This document shows, in pieces, positions 50,912-61,286 of a stretch of DNA of 64,000 bases. The position numbers and the translations under genes were made by a program. Positions within the stretch are counted from its first letter, which is position 1, and every line of letters starts with the position of its first letter. The stretch comes from Wallacemonas rigidus (Eukaryota > Euglenozoa > Kinetoplastea > Trypanosomatida > Trypanosomatidae). The stretch is taken from the NCBI GenBank assembly GCA_030849045.1, contig JASAOL010000552.1, positions 62,001 to 126,000 of the forward strand. The letters are read 5' to 3'. The notes beneath the pieces are model-generated. The model did no database searches. It saw nothing but the letters and a program-made list of their open reading frames with translations, and was not told the DNA's origin.

Positions 50912-53900
50912 TCACGCCGGCGCATCGCTGTAGCACCTCTTGAGCACCTCCTTCGCGTACGCCATCATTGCCGCACGCAGTGTGTCATCGGACGCGCCGA
51001 CCACACGATCGAGTGCTTTCTCCACGCGCGCACGCACCGTCTTCCATCGCATCGCGGCGATGTCGGCCTTGTGCAGGCCGCGCACCACCTCGTCGATCGT
51101 GCGTGTCACTAGCGTCTGCGCCACCGCCGTCCTGTCTGTATCAGACGCGGGTTGGGGTGGCTCCGTGCGAGCGCGCTTGTCGTGCGCGGATGTGTCAGCC
51201 AAGCTTGGTAAGACGTCGTGCGAAGGGGAGCGGGAGCGTCGCTTGTGTGACGTGGAGACAGAGGTGGAGGTTGGCGTGGCGGCGAGCGGATCGTACGGGG
51301 TCATCTCACGCTCTTCTGACGCCATGGCTGTCTCTTCGTCAAGTGCTGCACCTTCGCGGTGCCGGAAGGGCTGGTACGCGTTCGTCCCAGTCACGGCACC
51401 GCGACGGCCGAGGTGTGGGCGATCACCGCTGCATTGTCTGGACGCAGAAGGTGAAGGGGGCGGGCTTGTCGTGACTGACTGGCTCTCCACCAGGGGGAAC
51501 TCGCCGTTCTCCGCGCCGCTGGCGTCTAGCGAAGGAGGACGGTCACCCATGGCCAGACGCGCCGATGTTGTTGCGGTAGTTGGTGCTCGGAAGGGTGCGT
51601 TGGCGAAAATGTGAACGTCCTTGTCGAGGTACACGGTGGAGAGCACGGTCTGTGAGTCGCGCTTCGCAGACTTGGAAAAGAACGTGGGCAGCAGCACCAC
51701 ACCGGGATAGCGCTTCACCGCCTCCACGGTTGTCTGTCGCTGGCTCAGGCACGCCTGCATGACGCGGCTCGCCACATCGCACAGCACGCGGTGCCGCTCG
51801 CTCGTGCGGTCCAAGACGTCTTCGGATTGCTTAATGCGGCCGAGCAGCTCCGTGAGGAAGCTCACGCATTGAGTGCCGTAGCGGAACAGCTCATCGAAGA
51901 GCAGATGCCAGACACGCTGGTACGCGGTGAAGTGAGTGCTGCATTCGCTCGTGTAGTAGGTGTGATGTGCCTGAAAGAGAACGAGGAAAGGCAGCGTGTA
52001 CTCCAAGTAACAAAAGAGTGCCTGCGGGGAGGAGAGCGACGCGCCCGAGGCCGCCTGCCGCTGCCGTAGGTGGTCGCCGATTGTCTGTACCAGGGTGCGA
52101 AGCTGTTGAAAGCCCTGGCGGCTCTCTTCACTCATTGCTGTGAGGAAGAATAGGGCGACGTAGCGCATGTCCACGGCGTTGCCGGCGCGTGTTATGAGGG
52201 AAACCAGCTTCCGCTGCACTGGCTCACGGACACAGGCCTCACCTTCCGCTGAAAGCAGCACAGCCACAGCCATCTCTTTGCCGATATCGCTGCTTGGCGT
52301 CAGGAGGAGGCGGCACAGCTGTTTGTCAATCGCAAGACGCACCTGACACGCGCCAACGACGCTGAGCTGGGCAAACGTCGCTGGCGCACCGGTAGTGGGG
52401 TCACCGCCATCTTGAGGAGCCCCTTCACAGCTACGCTTGTAGCCCTGAAGCAGCACATCCAGCACACGGCCCGCTGCGGCCGGACGGCGATCAGCAGGCT
52501 GAGCATGCACAAGGGCAGTCAAGGCCTTGGCGGCCTTATCGACTACGATCGTCGGGCCACTGAAGAGTAGCCCATGAGGCGTGCGTGGCAGCGCGAATGG
52601 AGCACCGGTCCCCGCAGTGGTGGAGACGGTCTTGGAAGCGGAGAGGAAAGCCTTCACTTTGAGGACATCGATCACGTTGTCGGCCTTCTCTTGTGTCCCG
52701 CGCGCGGGCTCACGGTGCGCCTGGCCACCACACGGTCGAATCGCGCTCAGCAGTACGGCACTTATGGCAGCCTCGAGCGTGTCCGTCGCCACAAGTGCGG
52801 CGTACGTTTTGTCTTGCAAAAACGCGCGCAGAGATGTCAGGCAGCACACGCCACGCACGTCCGCCACGGTGGTTGTGGTCGGCTCTGCTTTCTCCCGAGC
52901 GAGTGTGTGGATCTGTGCACACAAAGAGTCCAGCAGCGCGCGCAGATCGGAGGCGCTTCCGAAGCCGTGGATCGCGAGAAGACCGCCGAAGCACCGGGCC
53001 GCCTCCTTGCTCAGGCGCGCAGACAACACCAGTGATGAGTGGATGTGGACAGCAGCGGACACACTCTCCGCGTGGGGGTCGGCCGCTGCTCCTGGCGGTG
53101 CGGCTCTCCGCTTCTTCTGTGTGGAGGCCGCAGAGGTCGTGGCTGCGTGCGCGATGGCGGCGAGAGCCAGGCCCTCCAGCTTTGCACCTGTGCAGAGACC
53201 CACGAGCGTGTCCAGGGCAGCCCTCTTCATGTCGTCCGTCACGCCCATCAGCGGATGGCGTCGACTGGTCCCGGCACCGTGCCCAGATATCGCCGTGCCA
53301 CCGGACGAAGAGGACGACGCCTGGTTGTTCGTACTGTCGCTGTTCGGCGCGCCAGAGGCGAACGCGCGATTCGAGGCGGCACGCGACGGCGCATAGTCTG
53401 CCAGATCACCCGCTGAGGCCGTGTACGTTGCCCACTCTCTTACGCACGACAAAATCAACGCGCACCACTCTCCGGTTGTGTTGATGTCGTTGTTCGGATA
53501 CCCACGTGAGGCGCGCTTGAGGACTTCTGTCATGCGTGTAAGGAGCGCGAGTAAAGGCCGGCTCGCGTGTGCCAAGAAGCTGGGTGCCGTGAGTATCAGC
53601 AAATAGAGCGCGCGAAGCATGCCCAAGACACGCAGCTCTAGGTGCGGTGACAGAGGTGGCACTGATGCTGAGGGTCGTGTACCCTGGGATGGCAATGTGA
53701 ACGGTGCGAGTGCGGTCTCGAGCTGTCGAATCAGCTCCTCGACGTGAGCGAGCTGTACAGGGAACGCCAGCATGGGTACGAGCGTCGCGCGTACAAATGT
53801 CGCGGCTGGGGTGTCGAGACGTCCCTGCAGGTTGCTCAAGAGCTGCCTACGCGCTTCGTACCAGTCGACAATGTGCGCTTGAGCGTCATCGGCACAGAGG

Positions 53901-55984
53901 TGTAAAAACGCCTTGCTGACACGATCGTCCTTGGAGCGAAACAGGACATCCCACTCACCCTTCTCGGCGTGCGTCACGCTCTGCAGGAAGTCGAGCAGAC
54001 GGTGGATACTGTGGATGATTGTCTGACCTTCCGGCGACTTGGGATCTTCCTTGAGTTTTATTGTCTCCCGTAGCTCGAAGAGGCGTGCGATGGCCGTACG
54101 CAACTGCGGTTTCTTCTTCATCAGCGAAACCAGCGTCGTGAAGTGACGCGGACTCACGTCGGCGCACAGCTGCACAAACGCGTCAACGAACCCGCGCTCC
54201 TCGCGCAGAGCCTCCTTCTCGAAATCGAAGACAGCCATTGACGCCTCGTGTGCGGAGGCGGTCGTCGACGCCGTGGCGGTCAGCAACTCAGAGCCTCGCG
54301 GACTTGTGTTTGCTTTGGTAGGCGGTGGCAGCAACTGCTCCAACTCGCACTCTATCAGAAAAAGCCCGGATTCCGCATGCACCGTGTTGAGGACGGCGTC
54401 GGGAATCCAGCACAGCAGCTGCTCCCGGTACAGCTCACACAAGCACGCCACGGCCGACTTCCGCACCGTCGCGTTCTTGTCCGCCGTGCGAAGACTGAGC
54501 GATCGAGCCAGCGGCGGCACCAAAGCGGGCGTGTCTGCGGATGCGGCCGCCGCCCCAAGAGCGGCGACGGACGGCACGACAAGCGCGCAGTGCGCCACGC
54601 ACATCACCGCTTGCCGTCGGACAAGCACGCTGGGGTCTGTCAAGGAACGCTCAAGCACAGGCGCGAGGGGCTGCCAGAGTGACTCCAGGGTACTATGCGA
54701 CCAGCTTGACCGCACAGCCGCGTCCACCCACGCGCTGACCGCCTGTATGATTTCCAGACGTATGTTGGGCTTCGTGTCCTGAAGGCAGAGGAGGAGAGGC
54801 ACCATGATGAGGTGTCGGTAACCGTTGAAGAACGCCTCGCTGGCCATCAACGCCCCGCTGAAACCGCGCAGAACCACAAGCCGGACGTCGGCACAATCGT
54901 GCTGAAGAAGCGGCAGCAGTGCAGGGACAAGATCAGAGACCAGTGCGGGCTCACGCTCGCCCATCGCGACGAGCACACCAACCCCGCTAGAGAGGTGGCG
55001 AAAACCACTCCGCCTTTCCGGCGAGGACGCGGTCGTGGTGCTCGCGTTTGTTGAGGACGTGATGTCGGCTGCCACCAATTCTTGTACGCCTTCTTCCACG
55101 AGATCCATCGCGTACGTGCTTAGCGCCGAGGCCAGGCACTCTGCATGCTCGACGAGCAGCCGAGAGGCGATCGCGGCGGAAGGCGACGTCGTGGAAAGCA
55201 TCGAGGTCACGGCTGACACCGCCTTGGCCTTGGTGTTGTCGAGGCCGGTGAGCAGCTCCGCACGGCGCAGTCCGGGAGACGTCTGTGTGAGCTCATGCAC
55301 CAGTGGCTTCACCTGACCAGTCGTGAGGTGCCCAGTCGCCGCGAGCACATCGGCGAGCAGCTTCACCATCTCAGACACCGTCGCACTCGAAAGCGCCGTG
55401 GCGCTACCATCCCTTGCAGACGCTGACGCCGACGCGTTCGTGCGGGATGTGTAATCGCCGTTCGCGCAGGGAATCGCGTCAAACAGCGATTGGAGCTGTG
55501 CTGCCACATCATCTTGGTGGCAGTGGGGAAGGAGCACGGCGAGGATGTGGGAGGCACTCGCCGCCTCAATCAGTAACGCACACTGACGGAGCGGGGCACG
55601 CGTCCGCACGACTTCCGCAAACGGGAACACCAGACAGCGCAGGACGTCGTCGCACTTTGACGCGGCGAACGGGAGTGATGGGGTGGGTGCGGCGCTTGCC
55701 TTCGACCGCGGCTGCGGCTGGCAGCCGAGGCGCACCGCATCGCACAGAATTGAACCAACGAGTTGACGAACGTCCGCCGACTCGCTTTTAAGGAACCGCG
55801 ACGTCAGCAGAGTGTGGACGTAGTCGGCGCTGACGGACTCACTTGCTGTCGAAGCTGCACGAAGCGTGTGTGCGGCAGTGAAGAGAAGAGGGACGAGCTG
55901 AGCATCGCTCACATCACGCAGATGTGTCACGGACAGCGCCTCCTTCTCTGAGAGAGTCGACTGCTTGCTCGGTGCCGACGGCAT
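50912..55984 (-). CDS. PDS5: Cohesin regulator PDS5
   Basis: The 1690-residue protein is built of helical HEAT-type repeats to about residue 1465, then a disordered tail with a basic KRRSRSPSHD patch. Several blocks match eukaryotic PDS5 in order. The early SADVRQLVGSILCDAVRL is like the family's KDVRLLVACCLADIFR. Near 1365 is RVWHLLFDELFRYG followed by a GRIKQSEDVLD segment. Near 1405-1450 are LCDVASRVM and VVLLPTFFSKSAKRDSQT, matching the CDVAMNII...LPARFF ending. PDS5 binds cohesin, recruits Wapl and Eco1 and governs loop size and sister cohesion. The ATG at 55984 has a pyrimidine tract directly before it and no AG between; the next Met is about 200 residues inside, so this start is kept. 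Confidence 0.88.
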   Translation of the reverse strand: MPSAPSKQSTLSEKEALSVTHLRDVSDAQLVPLLFTAAHTLRAASTASESVSADYVHTLLTSRFLKSESADVRQLVGSILCDAVRLGCQPQPRSKASAAPTPSLPFAASKCDDVLRCLVFPFAEVVRTRAPLRQCALLIEAASASHILAVLLPHCHQDDVAAQLQSLFDAIPCANGDYTSRTNASASASARDGSATALSSATVSEMVKLLADVLAATGHLTTGQVKPLVHELTQTSPGLRRAELLTGLDNTKAKAVSAVTSMLSTTSPSAAIASRLLVEHAECLASALSTYAMDLVEEGVQELVAADITSSTNASTTTASSPERRSGFRHLSSGVGVLVAMGEREPALVSDLVPALLPLLQHDCADVRLVVLRGFSGALMASEAFFNGYRHLIMVPLLLCLQDTKPNIRLEIIQAVSAWVDAAVRSSWSHSTLESLWQPLAPVLERSLTDPSVLVRRQAVMCVAHCALVVPSVAALGAAAASADTPALVPPLARSLSLRTADKNATVRKSAVACLCELYREQLLCWIPDAVLNTVHAESGLFLIECELEQLLPPPTKANTSPRGSELLTATASTTASAHEASMAVFDFEKEALREERGFVDAFVQLCADVSPRHFTTLVSLMKKKPQLRTAIARLFELRETIKLKEDPKSPEGQTIIHSIHRLLDFLQSVTHAEKGEWDVLFRSKDDRVSKAFLHLCADDAQAHIVDWYEARRQLLSNLQGRLDTPAATFVRATLVPMLAFPVQLAHVEELIRQLETALAPFTLPSQGTRPSASVPPLSPHLELRVLGMLRALYLLILTAPSFLAHASRPLLALLTRMTEVLKRASRGYPNNDINTTGEWCALILSCVREWATYTASAGDLADYAPSRAASNRAFASGAPNSDSTNNQASSSSSGGTAISGHGAGTSRRHPLMGVTDDMKRAALDTLVGLCTGAKLEGLALAAIAHAATTSAASTQKKRRAAPPGAAADPHAESVSAAVHIHSSLVLSARLSKEAARCFGGLLAIHGFGSASDLRALLDSLCAQIHTLAREKAEPTTTTVADVRGVCCLTSLRAFLQDKTYAALVATDTLEAAISAVLLSAIRPCGGQAHREPARGTQEKADNVIDVLKVKAFLSASKTVSTTAGTGAPFALPRTPHGLLFSGPTIVVDKAAKALTALVHAQPADRRPAAAGRVLDVLLQGYKRSCEGAPQDGGDPTTGAPATFAQLSVVGACQVRLAIDKQLCRLLLTPSSDIGKEMAVAVLLSAEGEACVREPVQRKLVSLITRAGNAVDMRYVALFFLTAMSEESRQGFQQLRTLVQTIGDHLRQRQAASGASLSSPQALFCYLEYTLPFLVLFQAHHTYYTSECSTHFTAYQRVWHLLFDELFRYGTQCVSFLTELLGRIKQSEDVLDRTSERHRVLCDVASRVMQACLSQRQTTVEAVKRYPGVVLLPTFFSKSAKRDSQTVLSTVYLDKDVHIFANAPFRAPTTATTSARLAMGDRPPSLDASGAENGEFPLVESQSVTTSPPPSPSASRQCSGDRPHLGRRGAVTGTNAYQPFRHREGAALDEETAMASEEREMTPYDPLAATPTSTSVSTSHKRRSRSPSHDVLPSLADTSAHDKRARTEPPQPASDTDRTAVAQTLVTRTIDEVVRGLHKADIAAMRWKTVRARVEKALDRVVGASDDTLRAAMMAYAKEVLKRCYSDAPA

Positions 55985-58424
55985 GAGAGAACAAGAAAAA
56001 AAAAAAACAGAGATAGATTGAAAAGAGTCTGGGTGTATGTCCGTCGTCGAGAATGTGTGATCCAGTCAAATCTCGAGGCTGTGTGATTGATAAATCAAAA
56101 ATAAGTTTCAAGCGGAGGCGTCTTCTCGGCTGGAGTCGGTGGTGTTCGCTTTTAATAAGACACGGCGAATGACCGTGTGTGTTCCTTTTTGTTGTGCGTC
56201 ACTCCTGAAACAGACAAAGAGAGGAATCACAGAAAACCACGTGACACACAAACAAAAACAAAACGTTGTGTGTGTGTGTGTAGCTTGTTAAAGTGAAGGT
56301 GTTCAGCAGGGTGGGTGACGGTAGGTAAGGAGACGTGCGAAGGCGTGTTTTAGGAGACGACGGATAACAGCACCACTGCCAAGAGGAAGTCAAGCAAAGG
56401 TGTCCCGCGCCATCGCGAAGCAGTGGCTTTGGCGGATGCATGGGAAATGAGTGTGGTGCGTCGCGGTGTGATATTGTGCTGGTAGCTTCATTTTATACAC
56501 ATCTTTTTGTTGTTGTTGAGAGAGAGAAATCCCAATATAGAGCGGAGCTGGAGAGAATCATCTCGACTGTCCCTCTCTCTCTCTCTCACGCACACGCACA
56601 CGCTCACGCACGACCGGCCGGTGGTGAAGGATTGCTTTGACCGTTCGCCTGCCACGTGACCTCCCATGTCATTATTAACCGTGCTTTTGTATTTTGTTTT
56701 GTAAGACTAGACATGCCACCGTCAGAAAAAAAAAAAAAGAAAAAAAGTGAGGAAGCGCTGAAAAATGAAGAAAAGATATTTGTCAACTGATTTAAGATGC
56801 TATTTGTGCGGTAATATATTTTTTTTTTTTAACAAAGAAGGTAATCATCCTCCACAATGGTCAAACAGACGTGTGAGAAGGCAACAAAATCACGATGATC
56901 CGAAAAAAAAAAAAAGAGAGAGAGAGTAACGAAACGTACGGGCCAGCTTTGCGCCCATTGAAGCCAAGTACGACGACAGAAAGAACGGAAGAGAAAAACG
57001 AAACGTGAGTAAATAAGAGTCGGCCGATGAAGAGAATCTGATTGCGGAGGGAAGACAGAGAGTGCCCCGTTCCCGAGCAGAAAAAAAAAAGTACGGCTTC
57101 ACAGAAGGAGGTGCATACACAGGCTCTGAAAAAATGAACAAGTGGAGAAGCGAAGCAAAAAAAAAAAAAAAGAATCGAACAACGGAGAAAAAGACACAAT
57201 GCGACGCCGTGTTGGTACGAGAAGAGCTCGCACACGTGTTGGGAAGAACACGTACATGGCCGTCAAGGTTCATCAGAGGTGATTTTTCATTTAGAGCCGC
57301 CTCCCTCTTCACCACCACCCACTAGCGTGAAAAAATATAACGAGCACGAGGCGAGGGGAAAGCGCCACAAGTGTGCGCTGGGGCGGCGCATCAGTATGCG
57401 TGTGGGTCTCTCACCAAGCTTTTCGATCAATCACGGCCCTCTCATCTTGTGTATGTGTATGTATGTCTTTACGATGGCATGCTGCGATCAGCGCCATTCT
57501 TGTCTTTTTGTTATTGCTGTTTCGTCGTTTCACACGCTTCCTTGAGCAATAGACAGAAATAAACGAGAAAAAAAAAGACAGACGGGAAGAGAAAGCGTGA
57601 ACGGAGTGAGCCGCGCGTAGACCAAAATATGGCGTGAGATGAACTCGAGGGAGTGCGTCCGCAACAACAATAAAAACTGAAAGGAAGACACACAAAACAA
57701 GCCTGCTGAGCCCCTTTGTTGCTGGTGTCGCTGCCTCCGCCCAGTGATGGATGTGCAGTCGGCGGAACGCCTCAGTGCTGGTGACGAGACTGCAGTTCGT
57801 GTTGTTCGGAGAGAATCAAGAAAAAAACTGGATAAGAATGAAAAGGGGGAAAAACGAACTCGAACACTACCAATGAATGCATTGTGGCTATGACGTGCAA
57901 TCACCGAAGGCGGGTCACACGATCAAAACTGCAGGAGATTGAAACCTCAAAAAAAAAAAAAACGCACGGAAATGCGAAGGAGAGAAGGTGGGAAATATAT
58001 TCTTAAGCGTGTATATATGGTGCCAGGGATGCTGTGGCTATCCTACGGCACACATGCGAGATGAAGGGAACGAAACGAAAAAAAAAAAGGGGGAAAAGAG
58101 GAAAAATGAGAAACCTCGACGTCCGTCACGGAAGAAGGTCAACAACAGAGTTGCTTTTGACGTCATGCCGTAGCAGTGAAATCTCTACTCAACGCACGAA
58201 AAAGGCCAAAAGAAAAAAAACACGGCGGAGAAACAAAGCGGCGCGCTGTCATAGAGTCAATAGCATGACCCATAATGTGAGGTCCGTCGTTGTTGTGTGC
58301 TTCACGTGCTTCGGGAAACCACAGACAACAGACACGATGTAAACAAAATAAAACACAAAAATAAAATTTAAAAAAAAAGACACCTCCTCAGCGCAACCTA
58401 AACAAATAGTAGCGTGAAACACTT
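55985..58424. other. 2.4 kb spacer, longest in the window
   Basis: It lies between the larger hydrolase and PDS5 genes. I see pyrimidine tracts, A/T runs (about 55999-56010, 56820-56830, 56904-56916, 57159-57172, 57949-57962), a GT repeat near 56266-56281 and CT/CAC repeats at about 56573-56608. No open frame has coding character. It is long enough for a long 3' UTR or unannotated RNA. Confidence 0.55.
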
Positions 58425-61286
58425 CTACAAATCCTTGCGCATGTAGGCGCGCGGATCCACAAAGTAGTCCGCATTCGTGACAACGGGCACGTGTCGCGGG
58501 AGACGCTCCTCCTCCATGGAGGTCATGTTGTAATCGTTGAAAGGCTTTCGACCAGAACGGAAGCCGTATTGGTTGTTAAAGAGCTTTGTATGCTCACGGC
58601 CAAAACGATTGACCCGGCGCTCGTGGGCAGCGTTGTCGTAGATCGGAGTCCCATCATCCTCATTGTCCGCGGCTTCGCCGTCGTCTTCCGCGTCGTACAT
58701 GAGATCCTCCGCGTGTCGTTGGTGACGTGCACGCGGTGGCTCTACGGTCGCAAGACCAGTCACGATGGCGCGGGCCCTTCCCTGTGCGTGTGGCGCCATG
58801 CTCGTGGAAAACCACGCACCGGTGCCCGCCTGTTCGACGCGCACATCATCGCCGTGAATCGTGTCCGAGAACGCAGAGTCGGTGGTCTCTTGGAATACAG
58901 GCGTTGCCGCGCAGGGGTCGAGAGAGCGGTCCGCGGAGGACGAGCTCAGCGGCAGGTGTGCGCCGGCTCGCGTTGAGCGGCGCCGCGGAGGAACGCGGCT
59001 GTTAGAGTGCGGGGACGCTGCGAAGCCTGTCGTTGTTGACGAGTTCTCGCCTTGCAGAGCCTCATCGACTAGCGGGGGGCCCACCTTGGTGGCGCGGATT
59101 CGCACCTGCGTCGCCGCGGTGCCTGAGAAAGCGGGCAGCGGTGCCGGGCTCATCGGGGAGCCGAGTGCCGGTGCGAATGATGAGTTCGGCGATATCAAGC
59201 AGGGACTGGCAAGGCGTGACGCTGCCACGTACTCGGCAATCCGATCCGTTTCCTCATGCGGTAGACCGCGGTGACCACTGCGGGTCATATTTACGTCCTC
59301 GCGTGTATCGAAGTAGTTGTGCAGAATTCTCTCCTGGGGTGCCGCTCGCACGACAGCGACGGTCGGATGCGAGAAGTAGCAGCGATTGCTGAGACGATCC
59401 GGACGCGGCGGCATGTTATACTTGAGATCGCTGATATCGTACGAGTCGGCTGCGTCGGAGCCGCTATCGCTGTTGTTGCTGCTCGGGCGCGTGGCATCTT
59501 GAAAGTTCACGGTATAGGGTTTCCCACGCCGCTGGACGGCAGCCAGGCGCCGCTGATACACCTCTTGGGTGGGCTCGAGGTGTTGACAGTTTCCCATCAG
59601 CCCTGCGTTGTACCGCGTCGGCTCCGTCTGCACCCTCTCCCAGTACTGCACCAGTGTCTCCATTCGCTGCAGCACGAACCGCTCCATCCAGTTGTCGCGT
59701 CCGATGAGCTCATCGATCGGCCCACCGAGGAAGCCCAGATGGCCGCCCGGGCGGGACTCGACGTAGACGATTCGCGGGTTGCTTTGAATGACCTCGTTCC
59801 AGCGGTGCGGCATCACACTGCGGCCAATGACCGGGTCGTCAAAAGAAGAGAGCACGAGCAGTGGCACCGGTGTGTATGGCACCCATGTGATCGCCGAGGT
59901 GTCGATGTGGTAGTGGTGAATCGAGCGGTAGCCGTTCGATTTGGCAATGACGTGCTCATCGAAGTGGATGACGCGCTTGAAGCGATGGATGTTCGCCCCT
60001 ACCCACTCGTTGTCGATGTTGGGCAGCTTTTGCAGTGCGCGGTGGCGAAGCACGTAGTTACGTACGTCACTGCACATGTCATCCTGATAAATATTTTTCT
60101 GGTACGTGCCGCGGTTCATGTGCTCGACCATGTGCATGAAGTCGTTTGGCGCACACACGGTGAAGGCGGCGTCGAGATGGCACTCCGCACCCGCACGGCC
60201 CTGCTCGCCAAGGTACTTGGACAGCATCGCACCACCGATGCTGAGGCCAAGGCCAATCACTGGCATCGTACGGCCGAAACGACGGACGAGAGCCTTCTTG
60301 GAGAAGAAGAGTCTCATCGCATCGCGCGAGTCACGTGTGTAGGCGCCGCTGAAGAGGAAGGACGTCGTGAGAGGCGTGTCGCCGTTGCCGCGTACGTTGA
60401 GCACGCAGACGTGGTAGCCCTCACGGTGCAAGGCGCGGGCGAAACTCTTGATGTAGTTGGTCTGCGAGTACGAGGTCAGACCTGGGAAGATAACCACAAG
60501 ACCGCGGGCCTTCTTGACAGCTTCCGTCTCGGCCACGGGCACGCTCGTGGTCGTGGCCGCTCGTCTGTGGCGGCCCTCGGATGGCGTCAACAGCTCGTCG
60601 TCGTCTTCGTCCAGCGGCTCGTGCTGGGTGCGCGGAGCCCCACCACTGGCGTCGTCCGATGCGAGCTCCTCCACATCGTCGTCGCATTCACCAGGCGGTA
60701 GCGCTGGCGTCTCGAGTGTGCCGTCTTCTTTCAGAACTGGCGCATAGTCCGTTTCGTTCTCGACCGTGAGGTGCGCGTAGCGATTCCGTCCTTGACAAAT
60801 GGGCCGCTCGCCGTCCGCGTACAGCCAGTCCAACATGACAGGGCAGCCATCCCAGGCCATCATGCTCTCGCGCGCGTACTCGAGTGGGTCGGAAGGACGG
60901 AAAGCGCCCATGATGGTCGTGATGTGGCCAGAGTACAGCGGACTCGTGTAATTGAGCATCTTCGCCTTGGCCTCCTCCAAGAGTCGCTTCCGCTCAGCCG
61001 GGTCGTCAGTCGGCCAGCAGTACTGTCGATCTTCACGCACGCTGTTGGCAACATCCATCAAGCCGAACACATCGACGCACGACTCCAGCGAGGTCGTGTG
61101 ATGAATCACGCGGACCTCGGTTTCTGGATGCCAGATGTACCCATCGGACTCCTCCACGTTTTTCCGGAATGGCTTGCAGATGAGGAGGCCGCCGAGGAGT
61201 CGCAGCACCCGTGGAATGACGTACCCAAACACGTGGATGATGCTGTGGCAGAAGAAGAAACAAAACTTCGTACAGTAGTTCGCCAT
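58425..61286 (-). CDS. YheT/ABHD-type alpha/beta hydrolase, long-tailed
   Basis: The 953-residue protein starts with a hydrophobic N-terminus (about residues 8-36) that may anchor it in a membrane, as in ABHD1/ABHD3 relatives. The alpha/beta-hydrolase core spans about 110-550, interrupted by an acidic insertion (about 200-255). PLYSGHITTIMG is the family entry motif and RGNGDTPL follows the third strand. The nucleophile elbow is GLGLSIGG with Ser349, the acid is probably Asp484 in SSFDDPVIG and the base is His516 in RPGGHLGFLGG, so the triad is complete. Relatives include medium-chain acyl transferases, lipases and phospholipases; the substrate is unknown. A disordered tail of about 390 residues is unusual for the family. 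Confidence 0.92.
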   Translation of the reverse strand: MANYCTKFCFFFCHSIIHVFGYVIPRVLRLLGGLLICKPFRKNVEESDGYIWHPETEVRVIHHTTSLESCVDVFGLMDVANSVREDRQYCWPTDDPAERKRLLEEAKAKMLNYTSPLYSGHITTIMGAFRPSDPLEYARESMMAWDGCPVMLDWLYADGERPICQGRNRYAHLTVENETDYAPVLKEDGTLETPALPPGECDDDVEELASDDASGGAPRTQHEPLDEDDDELLTPSEGRHRRAATTTSVPVAETEAVKKARGLVVIFPGLTSYSQTNYIKSFARALHREGYHVCVLNVRGNGDTPLTTSFLFSGAYTRDSRDAMRLFFSKKALVRRFGRTMPVIGLGLSIGGAMLSKYLGEQGRAGAECHLDAAFTVCAPNDFMHMVEHMNRGTYQKNIYQDDMCSDVRNYVLRHRALQKLPNIDNEWVGANIHRFKRVIHFDEHVIAKSNGYRSIHHYHIDTSAITWVPYTPVPLLVLSSFDDPVIGRSVMPHRWNEVIQSNPRIVYVESRPGGHLGFLGGPIDELIGRDNWMERFVLQRMETLVQYWERVQTEPTRYNAGLMGNCQHLEPTQEVYQRRLAAVQRRGKPYTVNFQDATRPSSNNSDSGSDAADSYDISDLKYNMPPRPDRLSNRCYFSHPTVAVVRAAPQERILHNYFDTREDVNMTRSGHRGLPHEETDRIAEYVAASRLASPCLISPNSSFAPALGSPMSPAPLPAFSGTAATQVRIRATKVGPPLVDEALQGENSSTTTGFAASPHSNSRVPPRRRSTRAGAHLPLSSSSADRSLDPCAATPVFQETTDSAFSDTIHGDDVRVEQAGTGAWFSTSMAPHAQGRARAIVTGLATVEPPRARHQRHAEDLMYDAEDDGEAADNEDDGTPIYDNAAHERRVNRFGREHTKLFNNQYGFRSGRKPFNDYNMTSMEEERLPRHVPVVTNADYFVDPRAYMRKDL

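Noticed and set aside
59271-60701. 476-codon plus-strand frame opposite the long-tailed hydrolase
   Set aside because: It overlaps the conserved catalytic core of the minus-strand gene and has no domain of its own.
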